In this document: in pieces, positions 21,655 to 31,413 of the stretch | How the letters are laid out: each line of letters starts with the position of its first letter | How positions within the stretch are numbered: position 1 is the first letter of the stretch | The notes under the pieces: model-generated | The model's database searches: none | Seen by the model: the letters and a program-made list of their open reading frames with translations, nothing else | What the model was told of the DNA's origin: nothing | Program-made: the position numbers and the translations under genes | NCBI GenBank assembly: GCA_902760845.1 | Contig: CACWHX010000012.1 | Coordinates: 1-49,641 of the forward strand | Length of the DNA stretch: 49,641 nucleotides | Direction: 5' to 3' | Source of the DNA: Oscillospiraceae bacterium | GTDB taxonomy: Bacteria; Bacillota; Clostridia; Oscillospirales; Oscillospiraceae

Positions 21655-23037
21655 ATGAACACTCATAACATTGAAAAGAAAGAACATAACATCGCCACCT
21701 TTCAGGTAACGGTGGACGCCGCGACATTCGAAGACGCGGTCAACAAGGTCTACCTCAGAAATAAAAAGAACCTGTACATTCCCGGCTTTCGCAAGGGCAA
21801 GGCGCCGCGCCAGGTCATCGAGGGGATGTACGGCAGCCAGGTCTTCTATGAAGAGGCGCTGGACAGCTACGCGGAGAGCGCGTTTGCCTTCGGCACGTCC
21901 GAGGTCGATTTCCGCGTGGTCGGCGCGCCGAGTCTCGTGAACGTTGAGATCACCGACGACAAGGAGGCCGTATACACGTTCGAGGTGGCGATGTATCCGG
22001 AGGTGCAGCTGGGGCAGTACCGCGGTCTCGAGGTACCGAAGAACGCGGCCGAGTTTGACGAGAGCCTGGTCGAGCAGGAGCTGGAGAACGTGCGCAAGCG
22101 CAACGCCCGCCTGCTGGACGTGGAGCGGCCGGTGCAGAAGGGCGACCGGATCACGCTGGACTTCGAGGGCTTTATCGACGGCAAGCCGTTTGACGGCGGC
22201 AAGGCGGAGGATTACGATCTGGAGATCGGCTCGGATACGTTCATTCCGGGCTTTGAGGATCAGCTCATTGGCGCCGAGGTCGGCGAGGCGCGCGACATTC
22301 ACGTCACCTTCCCGCTGAACTACACGGCGGAGCTTGCCGGCAAGGACGCCACCTTCAAGATCGTTGTCAAGGGCGTGCAGGAGCCGGAGCTGCCGGAGCT
22401 GGACGATGAGTTTGCCAAGGATATCTCGGACTTTGACACCATGGAGGAGTATATCGACCACGTCCGCACCGAGCAGAAAAAGAAATTTGAGGACGAGCAG
22501 GCGTCGGAATACGCCGGCCGCCTGATGCAGACCGCGATCGACAATATCGAGGTTGATCTGCCGGAGCCGATGATCCTGGAGAAGCTGGACGAGCAGCTGC
22601 GCAACTACGCCGTGGGCATGGGCATGACGGGCGCTTCCAAGGAGCAGCTTCTCGACGCCATGCAGATCGATGAGGCGACCTATCAGGCCGTGATGCGCCC
22701 GCAGGCGGAGTTTGAGATCAAGACCGAGCTGCTGCTCGACGCCATCGTCAAGGCCGAGGGCCTCGAGATCACGGACGAAGAGGTGGAGCAGGCCGTGCAG
22801 GACATGGCCGGGGAGTACGGCATGGAGGCCGAGCAGATCAAAAATTACGTGAACGAGGACGTCATGCGCACCGATCTCGCCCGCCGCAAGGCCGGGGAGA
22901 TTATCCGCGAGACCGCCGTGGACAAGGAGCCGGAGCCGGCGGAGGACGAGGCGCCCGCCGCCGGGGAAGCCTCCGCGGGCGAGGAGACTCCCGTCGCCGA
23001 GGAGGCCCCCGCTGACGAGGCAAAGGAAGCGGAATAA
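21655..23037 (+). CDS. tig: Trigger factor (ribosome-associated chaperone / prolyl isomerase)
   Basis: 460 residues. The ribosome-binding signature GFRKGKAPRQVIE lies at about residues 43-55, followed by the FKBP-like PPIase domain (about 155-240, GDRITLDFEGFIDG) and a helical C-terminal chaperone domain. The extreme C-terminus has a ~35-residue Ala/Glu/Pro-rich acidic tail, longer than usual. GGAGGAG precedes the start. Tig-clpP-clpX-lon is the conserved protein quality-control cluster. Confidence 0.97.
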   Translation: MNTHNIEKKEHNIATFQVTVDAATFEDAVNKVYLRNKKNLYIPGFRKGKAPRQVIEGMYGSQVFYEEALDSYAESAFAFGTSEVDFRVVGAPSLVNVEITDDKEAVYTFEVAMYPEVQLGQYRGLEVPKNAAEFDESLVEQELENVRKRNARLLDVERPVQKGDRITLDFEGFIDGKPFDGGKAEDYDLEIGSDTFIPGFEDQLIGAEVGEARDIHVTFPLNYTAELAGKDATFKIVVKGVQEPELPELDDEFAKDISDFDTMEEYIDHVRTEQKKKFEDEQASEYAGRLMQTAIDNIEVDLPEPMILEKLDEQLRNYAVGMGMTGASKEQLLDAMQIDEATYQAVMRPQAEFEIKTELLLDAIVKAEGLEITDEEVEQAVQDMAGEYGMEAEQIKNYVNEDVMRTDLARRKAGEIIRETAVDKEPEPAEDEAPAAGEASAGEETPVAEEAPADEAKEAE

Positions 23038-23162
23038 AGCGCCGGGCGCGGACCGTATAGTTTTAAAAAAGAACGGCTATGCTCTATTGGGTAAGCAAAC
23101 AGCCGGCTGCGAAACGGGCTTTCGCACCCGGCCAGGCAAGCAAAGTAGGAAAGGAGCATAAA

Positions 23163-23744
23163 ATGAGTTTGGTTCCATATGTTGTCGAGCAGACCTCCCG
23201 CGGGGAGCGCTCCTACGATATCTTCTCGCGCCTGCTGAATGACCGCATTGTGATGCTCTGCGAGGAAGTGAACGATACCACGGCGAGCCTCGTAGTCGCG
23301 CAGCTGCTGTATCTGGAGGCGCAGGACCCGGATAAGGACATCCAGTTTTATATCAACAGCCCCGGCGGCAGCGTTTCCGCGGGCCTCGCGATTTACGACA
23401 CGATGCAGTATATCAAGGCCGACGTCTCCACCATCTGCATCGGCATGGCGGCGTCCATGGGCGCGTTTCTGCTGTCCTCCGGGACGAAGGGCAAGCGCAT
23501 CGCGCTGCCGAACGCCGAGATCATGATCCATCAGCCGTCCGGCGGCAGCCAGGGACAGGCGACGGATATTCAGATTCAGGCCGCCCACATTCTCCGCATC
23601 AAGGAGCGGCTGAATCAAATCCTCGCAGAGAACACCGGAAAGCCGGTGGAAACCATCGCGGCCGACTGCGAGCGCGACAACTTCATGTCCGCCGAGGAAG
23701 CGAAGGAATACGGGCTGATCGACAAGGTGATCTACAAACGATAA
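23163..23744 (+). CDS. clpP: ATP-dependent Clp protease proteolytic subunit
   Basis: 193 residues with the serine-protease triad Ser98 (GMAASMGAF), His123 (MIHQPSGG) and Asp172. The ATG at 23163 follows AAAGGAG; an in-frame upstream ATG in the leader has no such site. ClpP forms the 14-subunit chamber that works with ClpX, encoded next. The 125-bp gap after tig contains a GC-rich stem (about 23102-23130). Confidence 0.98.
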   Translation: MSLVPYVVEQTSRGERSYDIFSRLLNDRIVMLCEEVNDTTASLVVAQLLYLEAQDPDKDIQFYINSPGGSVSAGLAIYDTMQYIKADVSTICIGMAASMGAFLLSSGTKGKRIALPNAEIMIHQPSGGSQGQATDIQIQAAHILRIKERLNQILAENTGKPVETIAADCERDNFMSAEEAKEYGLIDKVIYKR

Positions 23745-23818
23745 CACATTCCGGCGGGGAGGGAAGGGACCATTCCCTCCTCCGGTTTTTCAAGCTTAAA
23801 ACATTGTGAGGTATTTTC

Positions 23819-25066
23819 ATGGCGAGAAGCGATGATAAAAAGAGCGTCCGCTGCTCATTTTGCGGAAAACCCCAATCGCTGGTGGATCGCCTGATCGCCG
23901 GCAACGGCTCGTATATCTGCGATGAATGCATCCGTCTGTGCATGAGCATCATTGACGAGTCCTATGCCATGGACGCGGTTTCCGCCGTGGACGCCGGCCT
24001 GTCGGCGGACCAGCTGCCGAAGCCGGCGGAGATTCGGGCGAATCTGGATGAATACATCATCGGACAGGAGCGGGCCAAGATCGTTCTGTCCGTTGCGGTC
24101 TATAATCACTATAAGCGCATTCTTTACGGCGGGAAAAACGACGTGGAGCTGCAAAAGAGCAACATCCTGCTCATCGGTCCCACCGGCAGCGGCAAGACGC
24201 TCTTTGCCCAGACGCTGGCAAAGATGCTGAATGTGCCGTTTGCCATTGCCGACGCCACGACGCTCACCGAGGCGGGCTATGTCGGCGAGGATGTGGAAAA
24301 CATTCTGCTCAAGCTGCTGCAGGCGGCGGATTTCGACGTGGAGCGCGCGCAGCGCGGCATCATCTATATCGACGAGATCGACAAGATCGCCCGCAAGAGC
24401 GAGAACACCTCCATCACGCGCGATGTCTCCGGTGAGGGCGTGCAGCAGGCGCTGCTGAAGCTGCTGGAGGGCACGGTCGCAAGCGTGCCGCCGCAGGGCG
24501 GGCGCAAGCACCCGCACCAGGAGTTCATCCACGTGGACACGACCAACATCCTCTTCATCTGCGGCGGCGCGTTCGACGGGCTCGACAAGATCATCGAGCA
24601 CCGCATGGACAAACGCACCATGGGCTTCGGCGCGGAGATTCAGAGCGCGAAGGAGCGCGACCTCTCCGAGATCATGCGCAACGTCGAGCAGCACGATCTG
24701 CTGAAGTTCGGCATCATCCCGGAGCTGATCGGCCGGATGCCGGTGCTCACGTCGCTCGCGTCGCTCAGCCGCGAAGACCTGATCCGCATCCTCACCGAGC
24801 CGAAAAACGCCATGACGAAGCAATATCAGGCGCTTTTGCAGTATGACAACGTCACGCTGGAATTTCAAGACGAGGCGCTGGGCACAATTGCAGATAAGGC
24901 CATCGCCATGGAGATCGGCGCGCGCGGCCTGCGCAGCGTGATGGAGAACCTGATGACAGATATCATGTACTCTGTCCCGTCCGACCCGACGATCGAAAAG
25001 GTGATCATTACGGCGGGCTGCGCCGCGGGCGACGAGCCGCCCGAGGTGATCCACCGGGAGAGCTGA
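23819..25066 (+). CDS. clpX: ClpX ATPase subunit of Clp protease
   Basis: 415 residues. N-terminal zinc-binding domain with Cys12, Cys15, Cys34, Cys37; Walker A GPTGSGKT (120-127); Walker [11 protein letters not shown]; sensor and pore motifs (GYVGEDVEN) present. It unfolds substrates and feeds them to ClpP. Usual length and position. Confidence 0.98.
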   Translation: MARSDDKKSVRCSFCGKPQSLVDRLIAGNGSYICDECIRLCMSIIDESYAMDAVSAVDAGLSADQLPKPAEIRANLDEYIIGQERAKIVLSVAVYNHYKRILYGGKNDVELQKSNILLIGPTGSGKTLFAQTLAKMLNVPFAIADATTLTEAGYVGEDVENILLKLLQAADFDVERAQRGIIYIDEIDKIARKSENTSITRDVSGEGVQQALLKLLEGTVASVPPQGGRKHPHQEFIHVDTTNILFICGGAFDGLDKIIEHRMDKRTMGFGAEIQSAKERDLSEIMRNVEQHDLLKFGIIPELIGRMPVLTSLASLSREDLIRILTEPKNAMTKQYQALLQYDNVTLEFQDEALGTIADKAIAMEIGARGLRSVMENLMTDIMYSVPSDPTIEKVIITAGCAAGDEPPEVIHRES

Positions 25067-25108
25067 GCCGTCTTTTCTTCTCCCGAGGCGCCGCGAAAGG
25101 AGAACGGT

Positions 25109-27508
25109 ATGGACAATTCCAACAATGTATTACAGACCGCGCGCACGCTGCCGATGATGGCGCTGCGCGGGCTGACGGTTTACCCCGGCATGCTGCTGAA
25201 TTTCGACGTGGAGCGCCCGGGGTCGATCGCCGCGCTCGACCGCGCGATGCAGGACGATCAGGTCATCTTCCTCGCCGCGCAGACGGACCTGACGACCGAT
25301 ATCCCCACGCCGGCGGACCTGTACGCCGTCGGCACGGTCTGCCGCATCAAGCAGATGATGAAGCAGCCGGGAAATAAGGCCGTGCGTGTGATGGTCGAGG
25401 GGCTCGAGCGCGGGACCACGATTTCCGCGCGGCGGACGCCCGACGGCTTTGTGGCCGAGGTCGAGCCGCTCCCCGACGTGCGCGAGCGGCAGAGCGCGCG
25501 CGTCGAGGCGCTCATTCGGCACTGCTGCAATCTCTTTGACGACTATATCCATGCGTCCGGCAATCTCGCGCCGGAGGCGATTATCAACATTCTGGGCAGC
25601 ACGAATCCGGCCTTTGTGGCGGATTTCATCGCGCAGCACGTCTTCCTCCGGCTGGAGGATAAGCAGGCGCTGCTCGAGGAGCGCCGCCCCAGCCGCCGGC
25701 TGAGCATGCTCACAAGGCTGCTCGCGCGCGAGATCGAGGTGCTGCGGCTCCAGCACGATCTGGAGGAGGCGGCGCAGGACCGCGTCAACCAGGCGCAGCA
25801 GGAATATCTCCTGCGCGAGCAGCTCAAGGTCATCCAGGGAGAGCTCGGCGAGGGAGACGATCTCGCCGAGACGGAGGAGTACGCCGAAAAGATTCGGGCG
25901 CTGCAGCTTCCGGAGGAGTCAGAGGCGCATCTGCTCAAGGAAGTGTCCCGGCTGAAAAAGCAGCCGTTCGGCTCGTCCGAGGCATCCGTGATCCGAAACT
26001 ATCTCGACGTGTGCCTGGAGATTCCCTGGAACACCCGCACGAAGGAGACCGTGGATGTCGCGCAGGCGCAGAAGGTTCTGGACGCCGAGCACTACGGCCT
26101 GGAAAAGGTCAAGGAGCGCGTCGTGGAGGCATTGGCCGTGCGCCAGCTCGCGCCGGACGCGAAGGGCGGCGTGCTCTGCCTCGTCGGCCCTCCGGGCACC
26201 GGAAAAACGAGCGTCGCCATGAGCGTCGCGCACGCGCTCAACCGCAAGCTCGCGCGCATCTCGCTCGGCGGCGTGCACGACGAGGCGGAGATTCGCGGGC
26301 ACCGGCGCACCTATGTCGGCGCGATGCCGGGGCGCATCGTGAGCGGCCTGCAGACGGCGGGGAGCATGAACCCCGTCATGGTGCTTGACGAGATCGACAA
26401 GCTCGGCAGCGACTACCGGGGCGACCCCTCGGCCGCGCTGCTGGAGGTGCTCGACGCGGAGCAGAACAACCATTTCCGGGATAACTTTCTCGAGATTCCG
26501 ATCGACTTTTCGGATATCTTTTTCATCACCACCGCGAACACGACGGCGACGATCCCGCGCGCGCTTCTGGACCGGATGGAGGTCATTGAGCTCTCCAGCT
26601 ACACGGACGAGGAGAAGCTGCAGATCGCCAAGCGGCACCTGCTGCCGAAGCAGCGCAAGAAGCACGGTCTCACCGGGGCGCAGCTGCGCGTGAGCGACGC
26701 GGCCATCCGGGAGATCATCGCGCTCTACACGCGCGAATCCGGCGTGCGCGTACTGGAGCGGGAGCTTGCGGCCATCTGCCGCAAGACGGCCAAGCGCATC
26801 TCGCTCGGCGAGTGCCGGGCGGTTTCCATCCGCGCCGGCGGCGTGAGCGCATATCTCGGCGCGCCGCGCTATCAGGAGGAGCGGCTCTACGCGCAGGACG
26901 AGATCGGCCTCGTGCGCGGACTTGCGTGGACGCGCGTCGGCGGCGAGGTGCTGGACGTGGAGGTCGGCGTCGTGGACGGCTCCGGCAAGCTGGAGCTCAC
27001 CGGCAATCTTGGCGACGTGATGAAGGAATCCGCCCGCGCGGCGATCACCTATATCCGCAGCCGCGCCGACATGCTCGGCGTTGATCCGGAATTTTACCGG
27101 ACGAAGGACATCCACATCCACTTCCCGGAGGGCGCCGTGCCGAAGGACGGCCCCAGCGCCGGCATCACGATCTGCATCGCGGTCATCTCCGCGCTCACGA
27201 ACACGCCCGTCCGGCGCGACCTTGCCATGACGGGGGAGATCACGCTCCGCGGCCGCATCCTGCCCATCGGCGGGCTGAAGGAAAAGACCATGGCCGCGCT
27301 GCGCACCGGCATCACGACCGTGATTATCCCCAGCGAAAACGAAAAGGACCTGGAGGAGATCGACCAGACGGTGCGCTGCGCGCTGAACTTCATCACGACC
27401 GACCATGTGGATAAGATTCTCGACGTGGCGTTTTCCCGCCGCTTCCGCCAGCCGCCGGCAAAGGCCGCGAAGCCCGAGGGGCGCGCGGGCGTCGATCTGC
27501 GGCAGTAG
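25109..27508 (+). CDS. lon: ATP-dependent protease La (Lon)
   Basis: 799 residues: N-terminal LON substrate domain (about 12-205), coiled-coil linker, AAA+ module with Walker A GPPGTGKT (360-367), and C-terminal protease domain with the Ser683/Lys726 dyad (PKDGPSAG and GGLKEK). Spacing of the dyad (43 residues) equals that of E. coli Lon. Follows clpX by 42 bp with AAAGGAG ahead, and is followed by engB after 9 bp, so it is part of a quality-control operon. Confidence 0.98.
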   Translation: MDNSNNVLQTARTLPMMALRGLTVYPGMLLNFDVERPGSIAALDRAMQDDQVIFLAAQTDLTTDIPTPADLYAVGTVCRIKQMMKQPGNKAVRVMVEGLERGTTISARRTPDGFVAEVEPLPDVRERQSARVEALIRHCCNLFDDYIHASGNLAPEAIINILGSTNPAFVADFIAQHVFLRLEDKQALLEERRPSRRLSMLTRLLAREIEVLRLQHDLEEAAQDRVNQAQQEYLLREQLKVIQGELGEGDDLAETEEYAEKIRALQLPEESEAHLLKEVSRLKKQPFGSSEASVIRNYLDVCLEIPWNTRTKETVDVAQAQKVLDAEHYGLEKVKERVVEALAVRQLAPDAKGGVLCLVGPPGTGKTSVAMSVAHALNRKLARISLGGVHDEAEIRGHRRTYVGAMPGRIVSGLQTAGSMNPVMVLDEIDKLGSDYRGDPSAALLEVLDAEQNNHFRDNFLEIPIDFSDIFFITTANTTATIPRALLDRMEVIELSSYTDEEKLQIAKRHLLPKQRKKHGLTGAQLRVSDAAIREIIALYTRESGVRVLERELAAICRKTAKRISLGECRAVSIRAGGVSAYLGAPRYQEERLYAQDEIGLVRGLAWTRVGGEVLDVEVGVVDGSGKLELTGNLGDVMKESARAAITYIRSRADMLGVDPEFYRTKDIHIHFPEGAVPKDGPSAGITICIAVISALTNTPVRRDLAMTGEITLRGRILPIGGLKEKTMAALRTGITTVIIPSENEKDLEEIDQTVRCALNFITTDHVDKILDVAFSRRFRQPPAKAAKPEGRAGVDLRQ

Positions 27509-27517
27509 GAGCGCGCG

Positions 27518-28111
27518 ATGACAGGGCTGAATCTCAACAACGCGGAGTTCATCAAATCCGCGGCGGACCCGAAGGGATTTCTCCGCACGGAGGAGCCGTG
27601 CGTCATCTTTTCCGGGAAATCCAACGTCGGCAAATCGTCGGTCATCAACCGGGTGCTGAACCGCAAAAACTTCGCGCGCGTCGGCGCGCACCCCGGCAAA
27701 ACGATCCATGTGAATTACTTTCACATCGACGGCCGGCTTTATTTCGTCGATCTGCCGGGCTATGGCTATGCCAGCGTCGCCAAATCGGAGCGCGCGCGGT
27801 GGGGCCGGATGATGGAGGCGTTTTTCTCCGATCCGTTGCGCGTGACGCTCGGCGTCATGATCGTGGACGCGCGGCACAGGCCGACAAAGGACGACGAGAC
27901 CATGGCCGGGTGGTTTCACGCCACAGGCTGCCCGCTCATCGTCGTGGCGAACAAGATCGACAAGCTGAAAAAATCGGAGATCGAGCCGAATCTCCAGGTG
28001 ATCCGCGAGACGCTGCAATTGTCGGACGACACGCTGCTGCTGCCGTTCTCTGCGGAGAAGGGCGCCGGGCGCGACGCGCTTGTGGCGGAAATTTTAAAAA
28101 TTGCGCAATGA
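27518..28111 (+). CDS. engB: Ribosome biogenesis GTP-binding protein EngB (YsxC/YihA)
   Basis: 197 residues. G1 GKSNVGKS (33-40), G3 DLPGYGYA and G4 NKID motifs are in normal order. EngB is required for 50S assembly, and the lon-engB pairing is conserved in Firmicutes. Confidence 0.97.
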   Translation: MTGLNLNNAEFIKSAADPKGFLRTEEPCVIFSGKSNVGKSSVINRVLNRKNFARVGAHPGKTIHVNYFHIDGRLYFVDLPGYGYASVAKSERARWGRMMEAFFSDPLRVTLGVMIVDARHRPTKDDETMAGWFHATGCPLIVVANKIDKLKKSEIEPNLQVIRETLQLSDDTLLLPFSAEKGAGRDALVAEILKIAQ

Positions 28112-28116
28112 TCTGC

Positions 28117-28147
28117 TGCGCCGGACGGATTCCCTCCGCCCGGCGCA
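28117..28147. terminator. Hairpin after engB
   Basis: TGCGCCGG (28117-28124) pairs with CCGGCGCA (28140-28147), with an inner CGGA/TCCG helix. It lies 6 bp past the engB stop and is followed by TTGTATTTT, a mild T-rich tract overlapping the next promoter. Confidence 0.6.
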
Positions 28148-28148
28148 C

Positions 28149-28177
28149 TTGTATTTTGCCGGAAAGCTTGGTATAAT
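28149..28177 (+). promoter_or_regulatory. Promoter of the M50-scpA-scpB operon
   Basis: TTGTAT (28149-28154) and TATAAT (28172-28177), 17-bp spacer, 28 bp before the first start codon. Confidence 0.82.
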
Positions 28178-28204
28178 AGCTTATTCCATCAAAACGGTGA
28201 GACT

Positions 28205-28870
28205 ATGGAGACCATACAAAGCATCTGGAACGGGTTGGACTGGTCCTACCTGACGGAAATCTTGCGCTCGGTCATCCCGGCGCTGATCTGCATCACGCTG
28301 CACGAGCTGGCGCACGGCCTCGTCGCCTATAAGCTGGGCGACACGACGGCGAAGGACGCGGGCAGACTCACGCTCAATCCGCTGAAACATCTGGACCTGA
28401 TGGGTCTGCTGATGATGGTGGTGTTCCATTTTGGCTGGGCCAAGCCCGTGCCGGTGAATATGTACCGCTTTCGGAATCCGAAGGGCGGCATGGCGCTCAC
28501 GGCGCTTGCGGGGCCGCTGGCAAACGTGGTCATCGCGATCGTGTTTTTGTTTGTGTTCGGGCTGCTGTATGCGCCGCTCGGCGGCAGCGGCCTGGTGCTG
28601 GAGCTGTGCTATCTCACGGCGTATATCAGTCTCGCGCTGGCGATTTTCAACATCATCCCGATCAGCCCGCTCGACGGGTCGAAGGTGCTGTTCGCGCTGC
28701 TGCCGTCGGAGCAGTATGAGAAGCTCATGCGATATGAGCGCTATGGGATGCTCGTGCTGCTTGCGCTGGTGGCGACGGGGGTGCTGGGCCGGCCGCTCAC
28801 GACCGTGACGGAAGCGATATTTGACAAACTGTTTATCTTTGCGGAGTGGGGCTATGAACTCGTCTCTTAA
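28205..28870 (+). CDS. Site-2 protease family (M50) membrane metalloprotease, YwhC-like
   Basis: 221 residues with about five membrane segments. The zinc motif HELAH (His33, Glu34, His37) lies in the first and NIIPISPLDGSK (Asp157) in a later segment. This subgroup is widespread and often precedes scpA in clostridia; its substrate is unknown. The final 17 bp overlap the scpA start. Confidence 0.9.
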   Translation: METIQSIWNGLDWSYLTEILRSVIPALICITLHELAHGLVAYKLGDTTAKDAGRLTLNPLKHLDLMGLLMMVVFHFGWAKPVPVNMYRFRNPKGGMALTALAGPLANVVIAIVFLFVFGLLYAPLGGSGLVLELCYLTAYISLALAIFNIIPISPLDGSKVLFALLPSEQYEKLMRYERYGMLVLLALVATGVLGRPLTTVTEAIFDKLFIFAEWGYELVS

Positions 28871-29654
28871 ACCTGAGGATCCAACCTTCTTTCTGGAGGG
28901 GATCGTGCGGGACAAAAGCGACATGGTGGATTTTGAGGGGCCGCTGAGCCTGATCCTCCTGCTGCTGAGCAAGAATAAAATCGAGATCCGCGACATTCCC
29001 ATTGCGGACATTCTGGACCAGTACCTGGCCTATCTGCAGGAGATGGAGCGGCTCGATCTGGAGATCGCGAGCGAATTCGTGCAGATGGCGTCGTACCTGC
29101 TCTATATCAAGACGCGCATGCTCCTCGCCGAGGAAAAGGAGATCACGGAGCTGGAGCAGCTGATCGCGTCGCTGGAGCAGCTCAAGGCGAAGGACACCTA
29201 CACCGCGCTCAAGTCCGTCACGCCGCTGCTCGACGCCGCGGCGCGGACGGGGCTGCAATATGTCTCCCGCCTGCCGGAGCCGCTGCCGAAGCAGCGGGGC
29301 GAATACCGCTACCAGATCGGTCAGGAAGACCTTTTGCGCGCGCTGCTGGCCGTGTTTTCGCGCGGCGGGGCGGGCGCCGTGGAGCCGCCGGAGTTTCATG
29401 CGCCGAGGCGCATCACCTTCAGCGTGCGAGAAAAGAGCCGCGACCTCATTGATCTGCTTCGCGCGGAGGGGGACCTGTCCCTCAGCGCGCTCTATGCCCG
29501 GTGCCACAGCCGCAGCGAGGTGGTGGCGACGTTTTTGTCCGTGCTGGAGCTGTGCAGCATGGGCAACCTCCTGCTCTCGGAGCAGGACGGAGAATACATC
29601 GCGAGCTTTACCGGCGGCGACACGACGGAGATCGTGGAATCTATCATCGAGTAA
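28854..29654 (+). CDS. scpA: Segregation and condensation protein A
   Basis: 266 residues. The kleisin N-terminal block VDFEGPLSLILLLL (about residues 24-37) and IADILDQYLAYL are typical; the C-terminal winged helix binds the SMC head. ScpA with ScpB and SMC forms condensin. The ATG at 28854 is preferred because the conserved FEGPL segment follows at the usual distance. Confidence 0.95.
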   Translation: MNSSLKPEDPTFFLEGIVRDKSDMVDFEGPLSLILLLLSKNKIEIRDIPIADILDQYLAYLQEMERLDLEIASEFVQMASYLLYIKTRMLLAEEKEITELEQLIASLEQLKAKDTYTALKSVTPLLDAAARTGLQYVSRLPEPLPKQRGEYRYQIGQEDLLRALLAVFSRGGAGAVEPPEFHAPRRITFSVREKSRDLIDLLRAEGDLSLSALYARCHSRSEVVATFLSVLELCSMGNLLLSEQDGEYIASFTGGDTTEIVESIIE

Positions 29655-29668
29655 AGGGAACCATCCAT

Positions 29669-30286
29669 ATGGAACATGAAGAATTGCTCTCTGCCATTGA
29701 GGCCATCCTGTTTGCGTCGGGCGACCCAATCGCCGCGTCGCGCATCGGGCAGGTGCTCGGCGAAGAAACGCAGACGGTGGTCGCGGCGGCGAAGGAGCTG
29801 GCGGAGGCCTACGAGGAGACGAAAAGCGGCATCCGCCTCGTGCGGATGAACGACGCGCTGCAGCTCTGCTCCGCGCCGGAATACGCGGTTTATATCCAGC
29901 GCGCGCTGGAGCAGCGGCGCCCGCCGAGACTCTCGCAGTCGGCGCTGGAGGTGCTAGCGGTCGTGGCGTATTTTCAGCCCGTGACCCGCGCCTATATCGA
30001 CCAGGTGCGCGCTGTGGACAGCTCCTATACCGTGGGGACGCTCGTGGAGCGCGGCCTCATCGAGCCGTGCGGCAGGCTGGAGGCGCCCGGAAGGCCGACG
30101 CTTTATCAGACAAGCGCATTATTTTTGCGCACGATGGGCATGACTACTCTGGAGGAGCTGCCCGTTTTGCCGGATCTGTCCTCCAGCGAGGGAGCGGAAA
30201 AGCTGCAGGCCGCCATTGCAGAGCTGCAAGACCGCGGCCGGCAGACGGAGCCGTCAGAACCAGAACCAGAACAAACGGAGGAGTGA
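29669..30286 (+). CDS. scpB: Segregation and condensation protein B
   Basis: 205 residues, with two winged-helix domains: AIEAILFASGDPI at the N-terminus and ALEVLAVVAYFQPVTRAYIDQVRAVDSSYTV in the middle. Acidic C-terminal tail. Starts 15 bp after scpA with AAAGGGA upstream. Dimerises and binds ScpA in condensin. Confidence 0.95.
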   Translation: MEHEELLSAIEAILFASGDPIAASRIGQVLGEETQTVVAAAKELAEAYEETKSGIRLVRMNDALQLCSAPEYAVYIQRALEQRRPPRLSQSALEVLAVVAYFQPVTRAYIDQVRAVDSSYTVGTLVERGLIEPCGRLEAPGRPTLYQTSALFLRTMGMTTLEELPVLPDLSSSEGAEKLQAAIAELQDRGRQTEPSEPEPEQTEE

Positions 30287-30293
30287 TGCCGTT

Positions 30294-30995
30294 TTGACCG
30301 CGCTGTGGATTCTCCTGGCGATTGTGGCGCTGTTTGCCGTAATCAACCGGCTGCGCGTCGGCGTGGACGTCGGCTACGAGGGGCAGACGGTTCATTTGCG
30401 CGCGCGCGTTGGACCGAAACAGATCACGATTCTGCCGAGGCCGGAGAAGCCGGAGAAAAAACCGAAAAAGAAAAAGGAAAAGAAGCCGCCCGAAAAGAAA
30501 CCGGAGGCGGTGACAGAGGAGAAGCCAAAGGCAAAGCCCGACAGGGAGACGATCCTGACGCTGGCGCGTCTCGGGCTGGAGGCGGCCGGCGCGTTCCGGC
30601 GCAAGCTGCGCATCGACCTCTTCCGCCTGTATTGGATCGCGGGCGCGAAGGACCCCTATGACACGGCGATGCAGTCGGGCTATGTGCGCGCCGCGCTGGA
30701 CGGGCTCTTTCCCCTCGCGGCGCGGGCGCTGCGCTTTCGCGAACGGGACGTGCGCGTCGGGGCGGACTTCACCGCCGAAAAGCCGCAGATCGAAGGGCGG
30801 CTGATCCTCACCATCCGCATCGGGCAGATCGTTGCCATCGGCATCGTTTTCGCATGCAAATTCTTAACATTCACCCTGCGCAGAAAGCGCGAGCGGAGGC
30901 GCGAACAAAAAAAGGCGCAGCAGCAGACGCAAGCACCAAAACCAGCGGCGACCGAATCGCCGACAGAAGAAAGGAAGGTCAGCAATGGAGCATGA
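30294..30995 (+). CDS. DUF2953 membrane protein
   Basis: 233 residues. N-terminal membrane segment (about 2-18), a highly charged Lys/Glu/Pro stretch around residues 45-85, and a C-terminal DUF2953-like part (AGAKDPYDTAMQSGYVRAAL, then RIGQIVAIG). The start is taken as TTG at 30294, with GGAG about ten bases upstream; the only nearby ATG is in another frame. In many clostridia this gene sits between scpB and ytfJ as here. It is likely linked to sporulation but no function is known. Confidence 0.82.
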   Translation: MTALWILLAIVALFAVINRLRVGVDVGYEGQTVHLRARVGPKQITILPRPEKPEKKPKKKKEKKPPEKKPEAVTEEKPKAKPDRETILTLARLGLEAAGAFRRKLRIDLFRLYWIAGAKDPYDTAMQSGYVRAALDGLFPLAARALRFRERDVRVGADFTAEKPQIEGRLILTIRIGQIVAIGIVFACKFLTFTLRRKRERRREQKKAQQQTQAPKPAATESPTEERKVSNGA

Positions 30996-31353
30996 AATCA
31001 GCGCCGTGATGAGCGCGGCCATGAGCAAAATCAAGGAAATGATCGACACGAACACCGTGGTGGGCAAGCCCATCATCACGCCGGACGACACCACGCTGAT
31101 CCCGCTGTCGCGCGTGAGCTTCGGCTTCGCCAGCGGCGGCTCGGAGTTTCCCGCCAAGGACAAGACCGGTCTCGGCGCCGGCAGCGGCGCGGGCGTGAAG
31201 GTGGAGCCGATCGGGTTTCTCATTGTGAAGGAGGGCAGCGTCCGGATGCTGAACGTCACGCCGCCCGCAAGCGGCACGGTGGACCGGCTGATCGACTTCG
31301 CGCCGGAGCTGATGGACCGCGTGGACGCATTCATCGACAAGCGGAAATCATAA
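30985..31353 (+). CDS. ytfJ: Sporulation protein YtfJ / GerW
   Basis: 122 residues, family length. The glycine-rich core VSFGFASGGSEFPAKD and GAGSGAGVKVEPIGFLIV are diagnostic. In Bacillus GerW is a forespore protein needed for normal spore germination. Overlaps the DUF2953 gene by 11 bp, so the two are coupled. Confidence 0.94.
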   Translation: MEHEISAVMSAAMSKIKEMIDTNTVVGKPIITPDDTTLIPLSRVSFGFASGGSEFPAKDKTGLGAGSGAGVKVEPIGFLIVKEGSVRMLNVTPPASGTVDRLIDFAPELMDRVDAFIDKRKS

Positions 31354-31376
31354 AACGCGGCCAACACGCGCATACT

Positions 31377-31413
31377 AAGCACCGCCCGAAAATCGGAAAG
31401 GGTGGTGCTTTTT
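31377..31413 (+). terminator. Terminator-like hairpin that contains the Shine-Dalgarno of the next gene
   Basis: AAGCACC (31377-31383) pairs with GGTGCTT (31404-31410) and inner CCC with GGG (31400-31402), followed by TTTTT directly abutting the ATG at 31414. The right arm includes the AAAGGGTGG ribosome binding site, so the structure could both end ytfJ transcripts and hide translation initiation of the carboxypeptidase. Confidence 0.75.

Noticed and set aside
25919..28018. 699-codon open frame antisense to lon and engB
   Set aside because: Shadow frame of highly conserved genes in high-GC DNA; no start signal or family features.
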